From contig PLWQ01000012.1 of the NCBI GenBank assembly GCA_003165595.1, positions 8,856 through 72,855 on the forward strand: 64,000 nt of DNA, read 5' to 3'. How positions within the stretch are numbered: the first letter of the stretch is position 1; each line of letters starts with the position of its first letter. The stretch comes from Fibrobacterota bacterium (GTDB lineage: Bacteria; Fibrobacterota; Chitinivibrionia; Chitinivibrionales; FEN-1185). The position numbers and the translations under genes were made by a program. Positions 1-10,300 of this stretch are shown here, one piece after another. The notes beneath the pieces were generated by a model, which was not told the origin of the DNA, did no database searches, and worked only from the letters and a program-made list of their open reading frames with translations.

Positions 1-1523
1 CAGCTTGCTGCGGGGTTCTTCAACCAAAAGGTTTGCGCACGCGTACGCCGCAACCGCCACAGGATTGCCATGGGAACGAGCAGAAAGGCGGTGAGCAGCG
101 CAATAAAGAGCGTGGCTATCACCGACACGCCCACGTGCTTGCCGATAAGCCGGATGGTGAAATCCGACGCGAACAAGAAAGGTACGAAAACGATTGCCGT
201 GGTGAGCGTGGAGGCAAGAACCGGCCGGAACACCTCCCGCGTCCCCTGTACCACCGCCCGGTCCGGGTCGAGGTTGCGCGATGCGAGACGGTACACATTC
301 TCCATCACAACCACGCTGCTGTCGACAAGCATGCCGATTGCAAGCGCCATGCCTACGAGCGTAAGGCTGTTAAGCGTGATGCCGAAAAGGTAAAACAGAT
401 TGAATGCCCCCAGCACCGAAACCGGAATCGCCGCGGCAACGATGAGCGTCAGGCGCAGGTTGCGCAGGAAGATCCACAGCACCCATACCGCCAGAAGCCC
501 GCCGATGGCGACCAGGAGGGCGATTTGCATCAGGCCCTGCTCGATATCATCCGCGGCGTTGGACTGGATCACGATCTGCACATCCTGTGGCGCCAGGGTC
601 AGATTCAGCCTCTTTATGGCCGTTTTCACGGCATGCGACAGGTCGATCATGTTGACCTGCGCGTCGCGCACCAGCTGAACGGTAACCGCCTCCTTGCCGT
701 CCACGCGGCTGAGCGTGGTGGGCTCCTTGACGCCGTAGAAAACCCTGGCGATGTCCTTGAGAAAAACCTTGCCGTTCTTGTTGCTCACCATGATGTTTTC
801 GAGGTCCGACAGGTTCCTGAACTCCGCGTCAAGGTTGACAAAGAATCGTTGCCCGCCGTCGCGCACGGCGCCCACGTACATGCGGGCGTTGTTGTTTCTC
901 GACAGCAGGTTCTGGACCCGGGCGGGCGTGATGCCTGCGGCGCGGCAGGCGTCGTCGTTCATCACGATCTCCACGGTCTTGCTGCGGCCGCCGAACACCT
1001 GGGCGGTGGCGATGCCGTCTACATCGGAAAGCGCGGGCGCGATCTGCTGGTCCACAATATTGCGCAGGCGATCCGCGCCGCCGCCGCCCCGCACTTGCAG
1101 GCTCATGAACTGATTGACGGCCGATTCGGTGTTCACCTTGTCGACGGTGACCGTGAATTCCGGAGGAATCTGGGAATCTGCCTTAACAAGCGCGACCTGC
1201 TGCTGCAGCTTGAGGAAGGCGTACTTGACGTTGACGTCCTTGTCGAAATACACATAGATCGTGCCGCGCTTCGACTCGGAATACGACAGGATGTTCTCTA
1301 CACGATCCATGAGGGCCGCCGCGCCCTCCAGGGGAACAACGCCGTTATTTTCCATATAGGCGGGGTCCACGTCGATGCGGCTGGCGATGCGGATGAGCAG
1401 CATGGGCAAATCGGCATTTGGGTAGAGTTCGAGCGGGAGATTGCGAAGCGATACAATGCCCAGCAGGCAGATGCCGGTAAAGAGCACGCCGATCAGAATT
1501 TTGCGGTCGAAGAGTTTGAGCAT
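1..1523 (-). CDS. RND-family efflux pump, N-terminal part (cut by window edge)
   Basis: Inner-membrane proton-driven exporter of the hydrophobe/amphiphile (AcrB-like) family; 507 residues are visible. The start (MLKLFDRKILIGVLF) is at 1523. The first transmembrane helix is at about residues 8-28, followed by a periplasmic porter region. A membrane block follows with the TM4 motif GMLVDSSVVVMENVYR, where the second Asp of the usual VDD is Ser. This is the last gene of the minus-strand export operon, 141 bp after the first RND gene, so the two pumps may form a heteromeric or alternative pair on the same adaptor. Oddity: the last 25 bases at the window edge match a hairpin repeat seen at 36194-36216, so the gene may be interrupted just there. 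The frame stays open to base 1. The family call is firm; whether it is intact is unknown. Confidence 0.85.
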   Translation of the reverse strand, partial: MLKLFDRKILIGVLFTGICLLGIVSLRNLPLELYPNADLPMLLIRIASRIDVDPAYMENNGVVPLEGAAALMDRVENILSYSESKRGTIYVYFDKDVNVKYAFLKLQQQVALVKADSQIPPEFTVTVDKVNTESAVNQFMSLQVRGGGGADRLRNIVDQQIAPALSDVDGIATAQVFGGRSKTVEIVMNDDACRAAGITPARVQNLLSRNNNARMYVGAVRDGGQRFFVNLDAEFRNLSDLENIMVSNKNGKVFLKDIARVFYGVKEPTTLSRVDGKEAVTVQLVRDAQVNMIDLSHAVKTAIKRLNLTLAPQDVQIVIQSNAADDIEQGLMQIALLVAIGGLLAVWVLWIFLRNLRLTLIVAAAIPVSVLGAFNLFYLFGITLNSLTLVGMALAIGMLVDSSVVVMENVYRLASRNLDPDRAVVQGTREVFRPVLASTLTTAIVFVPFLFASDFTIRLIGKHVGVSVIATLFIALLTAFLLVPMAILWRLRRTRAQTFWLKNPAAS

Positions 1524-1606
1524 AGGAAGGTGATACTGTCGGTGGAAGAAAATTAACCAACCGAAGAATGAAGCTTTTGTTTCGTTCGTTTGACCTCATC
1601 CCCCAA

Positions 1607-1631
1607 CCCCTTCTCCCACGGGGAGAAGGGG
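1607..1631. repeat. Perfect 11-bp hairpin between the two RND genes
   Basis: Left arm CCCCTTCTCCC (1607-1617), loop ACG, right arm GGGAGAAGGGG (1621-1631), inside a longer stretch starting CCTCATCCCCC and ending GGGGTGAGG. Hairpins of this sequence type are common intergenic repeats in bacteria. It sits in the 141-bp gap between the pumps and may weaken read-through into the second one. There is no T-run, so I do not call a terminator. Confidence 0.7.
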
Positions 1632-1664
1632 TGAGGCCGACGCTCATTTGTACAATAGAACAGT

Positions 1665-4600
1665 CTACTTCTTCCTTCCGATCCTTTCGAATAGCTCATC
1701 CGCCACGTCGTACACGCACGGAATGACCACCAGCGTAAGCAGCGTGGACGCGGCCAAGCCGCCCATCACCGCCAGCGCCATGGGCGTGCGCAGCGCCGCT
1801 CCCTCGCCGAAACCGAATGCCAGCGGCAGGAGAGCCAGAATCGTGGTGAGACTCGTGATCACGATGGGCCGGAACCTGCGCTGACCGGCCGCAAGGATAG
1901 CCTCATGCCGGTCCACGCCCTCAAGGCGCAATTGACGGATGGCGTCAAGCAGAACGATGGCGTTGCTCACCACGATGCCCACCAGCATGATGACGCCGAT
2001 AAGGGCCATAATGTTGAAGGATTTACCCAGAACAAAGAACAGCGGCACCACGCCCACCACCGCAAGCGGCACGGTGCAGATAATCACGAACGGATGAATC
2101 AGCGATTCGAGCTGCGCGGCCAGCACCATGTATACGAGCAGAATGGCCAGCGCCAGCGCTGCCGCGAGGCTGCGGAACGATTCGGCGCGCTTCTGTTCGT
2201 CGCCGGAAATTTCCAGCCGATAGCCCGGCGGAATGTCCATCTTCTGCAGCCGCTGCCTCACGCGGTCCATCACCCGGCTGAAGGCTGCGCCCCCGGCAAG
2301 CTGCGCCGTGATCCTGGCCAGTCTTGTCTGGTCGCGCCGCAGGATTTCCTTGGGAGAGAATCCCTGCTTGATCTGCGCGACATCCTGCAACGGCACGCTC
2401 ACCCCGGCTTCGGCAAGCATGAACTGCGACAACTGCGCCCTGGTCATTCCCGGAAATTTTACCGTGATGTCCTTGAGCTCGCCGCCGTGGTTCCATTGTC
2501 CGGCATTGTGGCCCAGAAGCTCGTCGCTCAACTGGGTCGCGATGTCGGCGGCGCTGGCATTGTAGTCGCCGGCCCGAAGCCTGTCCACAACTACCTCTAT
2601 GGATGGAGCGCCCTGTTCGAAGTTGGAGCTCACGTTGGTGAGGCCGGGTGTTGCACGCAGCGCTGCGGTGATGGAATCGGCCGTCTTTTCCAGTATGTCA
2701 AGATCACCCCCCTTTACCTGCACCACAACCGGGGGCTCGTCGCCTCCCAAAACACTCTGCAGCACATTCTGCGCGGGTTTATACTGGATGGTGAGCCCGC
2801 TGCCCGCAATGCCGGCATGGGAAAGCAGGACAGAGGCCTGCGCCGCGTCCAGCGGTTGGCGCGGATCGAGCACCACCCGTATCTCGGCGGTATTCTCATC
2901 CTGCGGCTGATTGCTGGACGTGGCGATACTCGTGGTTGTCACCGGACCGCTCTCGCTGTACACGGTTTGCACCGCGCCGTGCAGCGCCGACGCAATGAGC
3001 TTTTCGAGACCGTCCACGGTCTGGGCCGTCCGTTCCAGGCTGGTGCCCTCGGGGAGGTGCACGGCCACGGTGAACTCACGGGAGCTTACGGTCGGGAAAA
3101 ATTCGGTCCCCACCAGCGGAACCATTGCCGCCGCCCCGGCCATGAGCACGGCGGCGCATACCAGCACCATGCCCCGTCTCTTGAGCGCTTTGTCAAGCAG
3201 ACCGCGGTACCAGCCGAAATGCAGCGACTGATGCAGGTGTTTTCTTCCGAGAAACCGCGAGGCCAGCATCGGAACAAGACTCAGGGCCACCGCGAGCGAC
3301 GAAAAGAGCGCGAATGCAACGGTCCACGCCTGGTCGCGGAACAGTTCCGCGGACAGGCCATGCAGGTACACGATGGGAAGAAAAACCACCACGGTGGTGA
3401 GCGTGGATGCGAGCACCGCGGTTCCCACCTGAGCCGTTCCCTTGACAGCCGCCTCACGTATCGGCAGCCCTTCCTCGAAATTCCTGATGATGTTTTCCAC
3501 CACCACCACGGCATCGTCCACCAGCCTGCCCGCGGCCAACGCAATGCCGCCGAGGGTCATGAGGTTGAGCGTGAGGCCTTTGAAGTACATCAGATTGAAC
3601 GTGGCAACGATGGAAAACGGAATCGCAATGCTGATGATGAGCGTGGGGCCGAACTGCCGCAGGAAAAACAGGAGCACGAGTACCGCCAGCAGTATTCCAA
3701 CGAGCGCCGCCTGCTTCATCTCCCCTATGGATTCGTCGATGAAACGGCCCTGGTTTTGCACAATAGTAAACTCACACCCGGGCAAAGTGGCTCGCAGATG
3801 CCTGATCTCGTCGCTGATTTCGTTTACGGCCGTGATGGTGTTGAACTTGTTTTCCTTGTAAACGCGCAATCCAATGCAGCGCACGCCGTTGACACGCACG
3901 ATATTCTGCGGGTCCTTGTTGCTGAGGGTGATTTTCGCCACGTCCTTGAGGTGGATGGGCGTTTTGTTCCCGGCGGCCGTGTCTTGGCCTGAGGCGGGCA
4001 TCGAATCCTTGCTGAAGCCCACTACCAGGTCTTCGAAATCGGCGAGCGAATTGAAAACGCCCGCGCCCTTGACAACGTACTTGAGACCCAGTTCGGTAAT
4101 CGATCCGCCCGACACGTTCCGGTTGAAATTCTGGATCTGGGTTGCGAGCGTTGCAGCCGACAGGCCATAGGCCTGCAGCAGATAATCGTTGGTCTGGATT
4201 TCAACCTCGTCCTGATCCTGGCCGCAGATCTCGACGTCCGCGATGCCGGGCTGGCGCACCAGTTCCGTACGCACGCAGGTTTCCGCGGTCTTCCGCATGG
4301 AGTTCATGTCGTCATTCTTCTTGTTTGAAAAGGCCAGGATCATCACCGGCTCGTCGTTGGGATCGTATTGCGTGACGTCAACCGCGGCCATGTCGGACGT
4401 CTGGGCAAATGCGGTGACCGCCTTCTGCAGATCCAACATCGCTTCGTTCATGTCGGTGTTCCAGGCATATTCCACGGTGATGTGGCCGATGCCCACGGCG
4501 CACGTAGAAAAAACGCCGGACGCGCCTCGCTGCCGCACGGCCAGCGCTTCGAGTTTCTGCACGTACTGTTTTTCGATTTCTTCGGGCGGGCGTTCGCCCG

Positions 4601-4754
4601 CGGTGAGATCTATGTACAAACGAGGATTGTTGAGGCTCGGGAAAAGCTCCATTCCCAGGCGGTTGTACGACAGAATACCGAGCAGGAGCACGGCCAGCGC
4701 TGCCATGAGGACTGCTACCGGGTTCTTTACCGAAAATGCAACGAGTTTATGCAT
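1665..4754 (-). CDS. RND-family efflux pump (HAE1/AcrB-like), full length
   Basis: Full-length (1029 aa) inner-membrane transporter; AcrB relatives are 1020-1050 aa. The N-terminus MHKLVAFSVKNPVAVLM gives the amphipathic helix plus TM1. The porter domain is followed by the TM4 motif GRLVDDAVVVVENIIR with the proton-relay Asp pair. A second repeat begins near residue 530 (RRGMVLVCAAVLMAG), and the C-terminal membrane half contains GIVVSNAIVLLDAIRQLR. It lies 13 bp downstream of the adaptor gene and after a TolC-type gene, so the three form a tripartite pump across both membranes. Substrate is not predictable. The pump shares an operon with an ABC transporter, so lipid, peptide or drug export are all possible. 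The antisense strand shows a 695-codon open frame here, which is a coding shadow. Confidence 0.95.
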   Translation of the reverse strand: MHKLVAFSVKNPVAVLMAALAVLLLGILSYNRLGMELFPSLNNPRLYIDLTAGERPPEEIEKQYVQKLEALAVRQRGASGVFSTCAVGIGHITVEYAWNTDMNEAMLDLQKAVTAFAQTSDMAAVDVTQYDPNDEPVMILAFSNKKNDDMNSMRKTAETCVRTELVRQPGIADVEICGQDQDEVEIQTNDYLLQAYGLSAATLATQIQNFNRNVSGGSITELGLKYVVKGAGVFNSLADFEDLVVGFSKDSMPASGQDTAAGNKTPIHLKDVAKITLSNKDPQNIVRVNGVRCIGLRVYKENKFNTITAVNEISDEIRHLRATLPGCEFTIVQNQGRFIDESIGEMKQAALVGILLAVLVLLFFLRQFGPTLIISIAIPFSIVATFNLMYFKGLTLNLMTLGGIALAAGRLVDDAVVVVENIIRNFEEGLPIREAAVKGTAQVGTAVLASTLTTVVVFLPIVYLHGLSAELFRDQAWTVAFALFSSLAVALSLVPMLASRFLGRKHLHQSLHFGWYRGLLDKALKRRGMVLVCAAVLMAGAAAMVPLVGTEFFPTVSSREFTVAVHLPEGTSLERTAQTVDGLEKLIASALHGAVQTVYSESGPVTTTSIATSSNQPQDENTAEIRVVLDPRQPLDAAQASVLLSHAGIAGSGLTIQYKPAQNVLQSVLGGDEPPVVVQVKGGDLDILEKTADSITAALRATPGLTNVSSNFEQGAPSIEVVVDRLRAGDYNASAADIATQLSDELLGHNAGQWNHGGELKDITVKFPGMTRAQLSQFMLAEAGVSVPLQDVAQIKQGFSPKEILRRDQTRLARITAQLAGGAAFSRVMDRVRQRLQKMDIPPGYRLEISGDEQKRAESFRSLAAALALAILLVYMVLAAQLESLIHPFVIICTVPLAVVGVVPLFFVLGKSFNIMALIGVIMLVGIVVSNAIVLLDAIRQLRLEGVDRHEAILAAGQRRFRPIVITSLTTILALLPLAFGFGEGAALRTPMALAVMGGLAASTLLTLVVIPCVYDVADELFERIGRKK

Positions 4755-4767
4755 GGTGGAAGACGGG

Positions 4768-5826
4768 TTACTCCATTACTTTCACGCGGCTGCCGTCCTG
4801 CAGGGTTTCGAAGCCCTTGACAACCAGTCGATCGCCGATCGAAACACCCTGGAGGATTTCAATCTGCTTGTCGCCTTCTATGCCGGTCTTGATAACGCGA
4901 AGCTGGGCGCGACCCCGGTCCACCACGAACAGGCTGTGTCCCTTGAGGTCCGAAAGGATCACGGTCTTGGGCACCACAACGGTGCTGTCCTTGTGCGCAA
5001 TGACGATGTCGGCCTTTACAAACATCCCGGGAAGAAATTTCTTCTGCGGGTTATTGATGATGCACACGGTTTGGAACGTGCGGGAGGTCGGGTCGATGGC
5101 CGGAGAGATCTGCGAAATGGTTCCCTTGATCGTATCGTTTTGCAGCGTGTAGTTGGTAACCAGCACGGTCTGGCCGAGGTGAAGCTGCGCCATGTCCTGT
5201 GCGGGAAGCTTGCATTGCAGGTTCAAATGGGAATACTCCATGGCCGTAAGCATCACCGACCCGCTCGCTACGCGCGTGTTCTGCGTGTAGTAGGGCAGCG
5301 CCACGAGCACGCCGGAAAAGGGCGTCTGTATACACAGTTTTGATTCCTTGAATGCCGCGTCCGTGTAATTGTACTTGGCATTGGAATAGGCAAGCTGCGC
5401 ATTCTGCAAGTCGTTGGAGGCCGCTCCCCCCTTGTCGTACATCGCCTGTTCCTGCGAAAGAGTGGTCTGGGCTATGTCCTGGGACAGTTTCTGCGCGTCC
5501 ACACGGTTGGTGCTTTCGTAGTCGGCGTCCGAAAGCTTGACAATGGTGTCGCTCTTCTCGACCCGGTCGTTGAGGGCGTAGGGCTTCTTCGTGCGCGGAT
5601 TGGTCTGCAGGCAATAGTATGCCGTCACCTCGCTCGAGATGGTGACTTCCTTTTCCGCGCTCACGGTCCCGGTGGTTTCGAGAAGTTGGGAAATCGACTG
5701 CGGTTTCACTTCCTGCACCGAAACCGGGACGGTGACGACGGTGCTGTCCTGCGATTGCCGGCTCCCGCAGCCTGCGACAAGCAGACCCGCAGCGGTGAGG
5801 GCGACAAGGGTTCGCAACGGATGCAT
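4768..5826 (-). CDS. RND periplasmic adaptor (membrane fusion protein), lipoprotein
   Basis: 352 aa. The N-terminus MHPLRTLVALTAAGLLVAGCG is a lipoprotein signal with Cys at about residue 20, so the protein is anchored in the inner membrane. The order typical of the family is visible: a beta segment, a biotinyl-lipoyl half, an alpha-helical hairpin around residues 110-170 (Gln/Ala-rich, AQKLSQDIAQTTLSQEQAMY), the second lipoyl half, then beta-barrel and membrane-proximal domains ending in LVVKGFETLQDGSRVKVME. It bridges the RND pump (13 bp downstream) and the TolC-like channel (5 bp upstream). Gene order channel-adaptor-pump implies one transcript. The family is certain, the substrate unknown. 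Confidence 0.93.
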   Translation of the reverse strand: MHPLRTLVALTAAGLLVAGCGSRQSQDSTVVTVPVSVQEVKPQSISQLLETTGTVSAEKEVTISSEVTAYYCLQTNPRTKKPYALNDRVEKSDTIVKLSDADYESTNRVDAQKLSQDIAQTTLSQEQAMYDKGGAASNDLQNAQLAYSNAKYNYTDAAFKESKLCIQTPFSGVLVALPYYTQNTRVASGSVMLTAMEYSHLNLQCKLPAQDMAQLHLGQTVLVTNYTLQNDTIKGTISQISPAIDPTSRTFQTVCIINNPQKKFLPGMFVKADIVIAHKDSTVVVPKTVILSDLKGHSLFVVDRGRAQLRVIKTGIEGDKQIEILQGVSIGDRLVVKGFETLQDGSRVKVME

Positions 5827-5831
5827 AGGGA

Positions 5832-7301
5832 TTATTCCTTTACGGGAGAGATTTCCGGGAAAACGGGTTTGTTTTCGTCAAAATCCCACAGGCTCAGCAC
5901 CTTCATGTTCAACATTTCGATCTTGTGATTGACAATAGCATTTGTCAATGCGCTTTTGGCCTGGGTAAGCTGGATCTCGTACTGGTTGAGGTCGAGCGCG
6001 CTCATGGCGCCGCGCTTGTATTTCTCCAGGTAGAGGTCGTAGGTGAACTGAGCGTTCCGCTCCGACTCGCGCGCGATGGAAATCTGCGAGCGAAGGTTGA
6101 GGATGGTGCGGTACTCCCTGCGGATCGACAGAACAACGGTGGTCTTTTCGTCCTCAAGCGTAAGCCGGCTCTGGTGGACGCCGATCTCCGATGCTTTCAC
6201 GCTCGCGCGGTTGGCGCCGAAATCCCACAGCGGCAGCGCCAGGGAAATCGAAACGGCCTGGCTCTTGGCCGGGCTCTGGAACAATGTCTGAAGATCCTTT
6301 GAGTTCCCGGCCAGGCCGACCGAGGCGTTGACCGTGCCGCTCACAAAGCCGCTGCTCTTCGTCTGAATCAGGCTGAACTGCGCGTTCTGGAGCGTGATGG
6401 CGTCCTGGCGCAGCTCCATTCGCTTTTGCAAACCGTTGGCGACGGCCTTGCCGAGATCGATGGGTGCGGGCTTGGTTGCGGTATCAACCGTGATCACCAC
6501 CACGCTGTCCAGACCGATGCCCAGCCGCTGCTTGAACGCCTCGGCAGCGTTCTGCCACGTTACCAGACTATTCTGCACGCTCGATTGGCTCTGGGCAAGG
6601 TTGATTTCGGCCTGGTAGAGATCGGACTGGGCCGAAAGCCCGATGATTACCTTATTCTTGGTAATGTCGTAACTCTGCTGGTCGTCGCGCAACTGGTCCT
6701 TGGCAATCTCGTAATTGACCTGATCCTGGTAGAGGCCGTAAAAATCGCTTGCGATGTCGTGCTCCATGGACAGCACTTTCATCGCATACATGAGCTGGTT
6801 GTTCTCCAGGGTGAGCTTCTGCTGGTTAAGCGTCATTCGCAGCTGGTTGTACAGGAGTATCGGCTGCGAGTATCCGATTGTCGAATGATAATCGAACGAC
6901 CTGTTCTCGCGGTTGAAGAGGCTGGTGTACAGGTCGTTCCAGCCGAGGTTGCCGTCGAGGGACACCGTGCCGCCCGTGAGCCACACGGGCTGGGACAGCT
7001 TGAGGTCGGCGCTGGATTGCGTGTTGCGAATTGTGTTCCAGGTGTTGTAGGTATTGTTGAGCTGCAAATCGTTCGAATATCCCAGCGGAGTGAGCGACAG
7101 GGCGACGTTGAGCTTCTGGCCCGCAACCACGGCGCGATACGCTTCCTCGCTCTGCTCCAGGGTGAGGCGCGCCTGTACCACCTCCGGACTCTGCCGCAAC
7201 GCACGGTCAAGCGCCGTCTGGTATGTCAAGGTATCCGCGGCGCGGACAAACCCGGCCCAGGTAAAGGCGACACAAAGGAAAGCTGCCGATGCCGGCTTCA
7301 T
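5832..7301 (-). CDS. TolC-family outer-membrane efflux channel
   Basis: 489 aa from the ATG at 7301, chosen because MKPASAAFLCVAFTWAGFVRAADT is a clean Sec signal peptide and because this ATG overlaps the stop of the upstream gene (ATGA, 7298-7301). A longer frame to 7418 would only overlap that gene. The sequence shows the duplicated TolC architecture: long helices rich in Gln/Ala/Leu (SPEVVQARLTLEQSEEAYR near the start; YDLYLEKYKRGAMSALDLNQ near the end) and intervening beta strands. Trimers form the outer-membrane pore for the adaptor and pump encoded immediately downstream. Its translational coupling to the ABC permease suggests the ABC and RND machines are made together and perhaps share this exit duct. 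Confidence 0.92.
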   Translation of the reverse strand: MKPASAAFLCVAFTWAGFVRAADTLTYQTALDRALRQSPEVVQARLTLEQSEEAYRAVVAGQKLNVALSLTPLGYSNDLQLNNTYNTWNTIRNTQSSADLKLSQPVWLTGGTVSLDGNLGWNDLYTSLFNRENRSFDYHSTIGYSQPILLYNQLRMTLNQQKLTLENNQLMYAMKVLSMEHDIASDFYGLYQDQVNYEIAKDQLRDDQQSYDITKNKVIIGLSAQSDLYQAEINLAQSQSSVQNSLVTWQNAAEAFKQRLGIGLDSVVVITVDTATKPAPIDLGKAVANGLQKRMELRQDAITLQNAQFSLIQTKSSGFVSGTVNASVGLAGNSKDLQTLFQSPAKSQAVSISLALPLWDFGANRASVKASEIGVHQSRLTLEDEKTTVVLSIRREYRTILNLRSQISIARESERNAQFTYDLYLEKYKRGAMSALDLNQYEIQLTQAKSALTNAIVNHKIEMLNMKVLSLWDFDENKPVFPEISPVKE

Positions 7302-10300
7302 CGTTGTTTCACCCACTTCACCGCGTCGCCCATCACAAACGCCATGCCGTCTCCCTTGTCGGTAAGCTCCACCGTGGAAGTCCCGGCCGAACAGTGATAC
7401 CTCCCCAGCAGGTTCCATCCATTCTGGATGTCACGTAAGTCAAGTGGAACCTCCGAAACGCCGTCGTCGTGGTGAACCAGGTAGTGAAAGGAGCCTTTTA
7501 CGGCATCCTGACCGCCCCGGCGGCCAAAGCCCTGACGAAAACCCGCGCTGTTGTAATAGGCGAAAACCTCATACGTGCCTTGCTCTTTGAGCGTGGCGTT
7601 CCAGGCTATCCGCTTGCCGCCGACGCCGGCCTTCACATAGTAGGCCGAGCGCACGTACTTTCCGTAGTAAAGCGGACCGGCCACCTGCGTCCAGTCTACG
7701 GGAGGATCGAAAAATCGCGCGCCCGCGTAGCGCTCCCGGGCCCCGGCCCGGCCAAAAATCCTGTCCAGCGCCCGGGACGCGGGCCTGGTCTCAACGGCAA
7801 ACCCGCTGTCCTGGTCGTCAACGATTACCGTGTTCGCTTCCGATGCGCGGAGGCTGTCGATTACGCGTTCCCCTTCGAAAGGTCTGCCATCCTTGTCAAA
7901 ATCGACACGGTCGAAACCGTAGGTGATCGTGGCGGGAATGTTCCGGGAAATAAAGGTGTTTATCGCAAGCGTGCGCGGCGGGTTGTCCATCATTACGCCG
8001 ATTTCCTTGCTCTGGCGCGGCGCAAACGCGATCATCCGTTCCTCGGTGCCGCCACCGCGGTTTGAGCCGGGCCCGCCGCCTCCGAACCGGCCGCCGCCGA
8101 ACGAGCCGGTCCGCACGCTCACCTTTATCAGGCCTTCCGCCGATTCGGGATTCTGTACCTCGAAGCGGACCAGATAGCGGTTGGCCGATTTGTCGAGCAC
8201 CTCGCTGGCCGCGACATTGTCCACGATGTACCCGGGAAGCGCATGTTTGCGGTAGCACGCCAGGGCGGCCGGTGCGAGGTCGAACCCGAAGCGCTGCTTG
8301 ACGTCTGCGCACACCGACGCGAAATCCATCGTCTTGAAACGGCTTGCGGCCAGCAGGTCCTGCAGGTAGCCGTCAAACGATTGGGCCGGGATGTTCCTTT
8401 GCAAATCGGCCATTAGATAATCGCACAGCGCCTGGACAACGTCGCGCAGAACCGGCCGATTGCCTTCGTCTTTGCAGATGTCGCCGAAGCTTGCGCCCTG
8501 GAGCAGCAGGTTCACCTTTTCGTCGGTTGACGCGCCGGAAGAGAACATGCGCGCCATGCCGCCGAAAGCGCCGCCGGCGCGCTTCCTGAAATACGATTCG
8601 AGGGCGACGCCGAACAGCGGACACTGCGGCGCGTGCACGGCGCAGGCATAGGAGACATATTCCGGGAAGACAAACAGATTTGCCGCCTGCGCGGCCACGG
8701 GCGGCAGCCATTGCAGAGCCCAGGCCGTGGGGCTGTTGCGGTCCTGCGGCCGCAGCAAGATTTGCCGGCCGTCGTTATCGCGCGCAAATGTTGACGCCAC
8801 GAACCGCTGAAAAAGCGCGCTCTCCCGTTCGAAGGGCGTCTGGGTTTCCTGCGCCTGCTGGCCGCGATTTCCGTAGTCGGGCCGGGCATGACCAAAGTCC
8901 GCGTCCGCAAGGGCAAACCCGTTCTCGGGCAGCAGGGCCATTTCCGGTTGAATCGCCTCGTGACCCGCGGTCCAGAGGCGCGGAAAATCGGTGAATTCCA
9001 GCGGAACCTCCACGAGCCGGAACCGCTGGAACGGATACGAAATCTTGATCCTGCTTTCGAAGTCGGCCCGGAGGGTTCGGATCAGGGAGGCGACGCTGTC
9101 GGCCGGAAGGTCCCTAAAGAACGGTTTGTAATAATCGTGATTCGCAAGTGTGAAGAGACTGTATTCCACGGAATCCACCCGCATCACCGGCTGCCGGTAC
9201 GGGCCCGCGACAACCGAAACGCCCGGCAGCGGTTCGCCGGGCGCGAATGTGGTGTTGCCCGGCGACGCGCCCTGGCACAGCACGCTGAGCCCGGGGCTGG
9301 TCGACACCGAGACGGTAAATTGGCTCAGGTCCGCGTCGTCGCATTCCGGATGCGCAGGGGAAAAGCCCGCGCCGGCGCGGGGGTAAAATCCGGTTTCCGG
9401 AGTAAGCAGCAGGAAGCGATCGTTGATAAATGAAAATCGCGGCCGCCGGTGAAGGAAGAAGACGGTCGCGCTCTTTTGCACATCGTCGCGCGCAATGTCG
9501 AGATAACAGGCCGCGTCGTTTATGGAGCCCTCGTAGCTCACCCTCACGGTGTCTTGCGAACCAGGCGGCAGGGCCGCACTTGGCTTGACAAAAAGAAGAT
9601 CCAGCGAGCGGCGGAAGGAGGCCGCCCGACCGCCATCCACCCTGCGCACGACAAGGCCGGGATTGAGCCGCAGCACATATTCTGCGAGCGGTTGTTCGCC
9701 CGGATTGCACACGATGAGCTTTGCCGTGGCGCGAATGATTTTGCCCTGGTGAACCAGCGAAAGGTTATCGTGCGTCACCCGGACGTTGGGCACGCCGAAA
9801 TAGCGGTTGTGCTGCTCGGTGATCTCCGACCTCATGCGCTGGTTCCGCAGGTTGCCGCCGACAAAAAGCGCGCCGATCACTCCGGCCGCACCAATCGCCA
9901 GCACCGCAGCGACAAGTGCGGCCCGTTGAACAGTTTCCGATTGCGGCAGGCGCTTGAGCCGCAAGCCCGTTATCAGAACAAAGGCGACGCCGAGCAGGAG
10001 ATACGCGCAGCGGAGCGCTGCCGCGCCGAGAAGAGAACCGAAGCCGGTAAAGTCCGATACCATGAGCGGCGCGCGCAGCGCGGCAAAATCAAAGATCGAA
10101 AAGAGCGTGTCCTGCAGAAAGAAGAATGCCATGCCAAGGGATCCGAGCAGCACAAGAAGCGCAAGCGGCTGGCTGAGAAAAAGAGACATGACCACAAAAG
10201 AGTAACCGATGCAGAACGCGAGCGTCGGGATGCCGATGAACAACGGATAATACACGTAGGCGGCCCAGTTTACCGGGACGCCGCCCGAAAAGAAATTGAA

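Noticed and set aside
1905-3992. A 695-codon plus-strand frame opposite the RND pump (and similar long frames at 33-1556 and, on the minus strand, 22243-23637).
   Set aside because: They are antisense shadows of GC-rich RND and rpoD genes: His/Arg/Gly-rich, no domain, no ribosome site.
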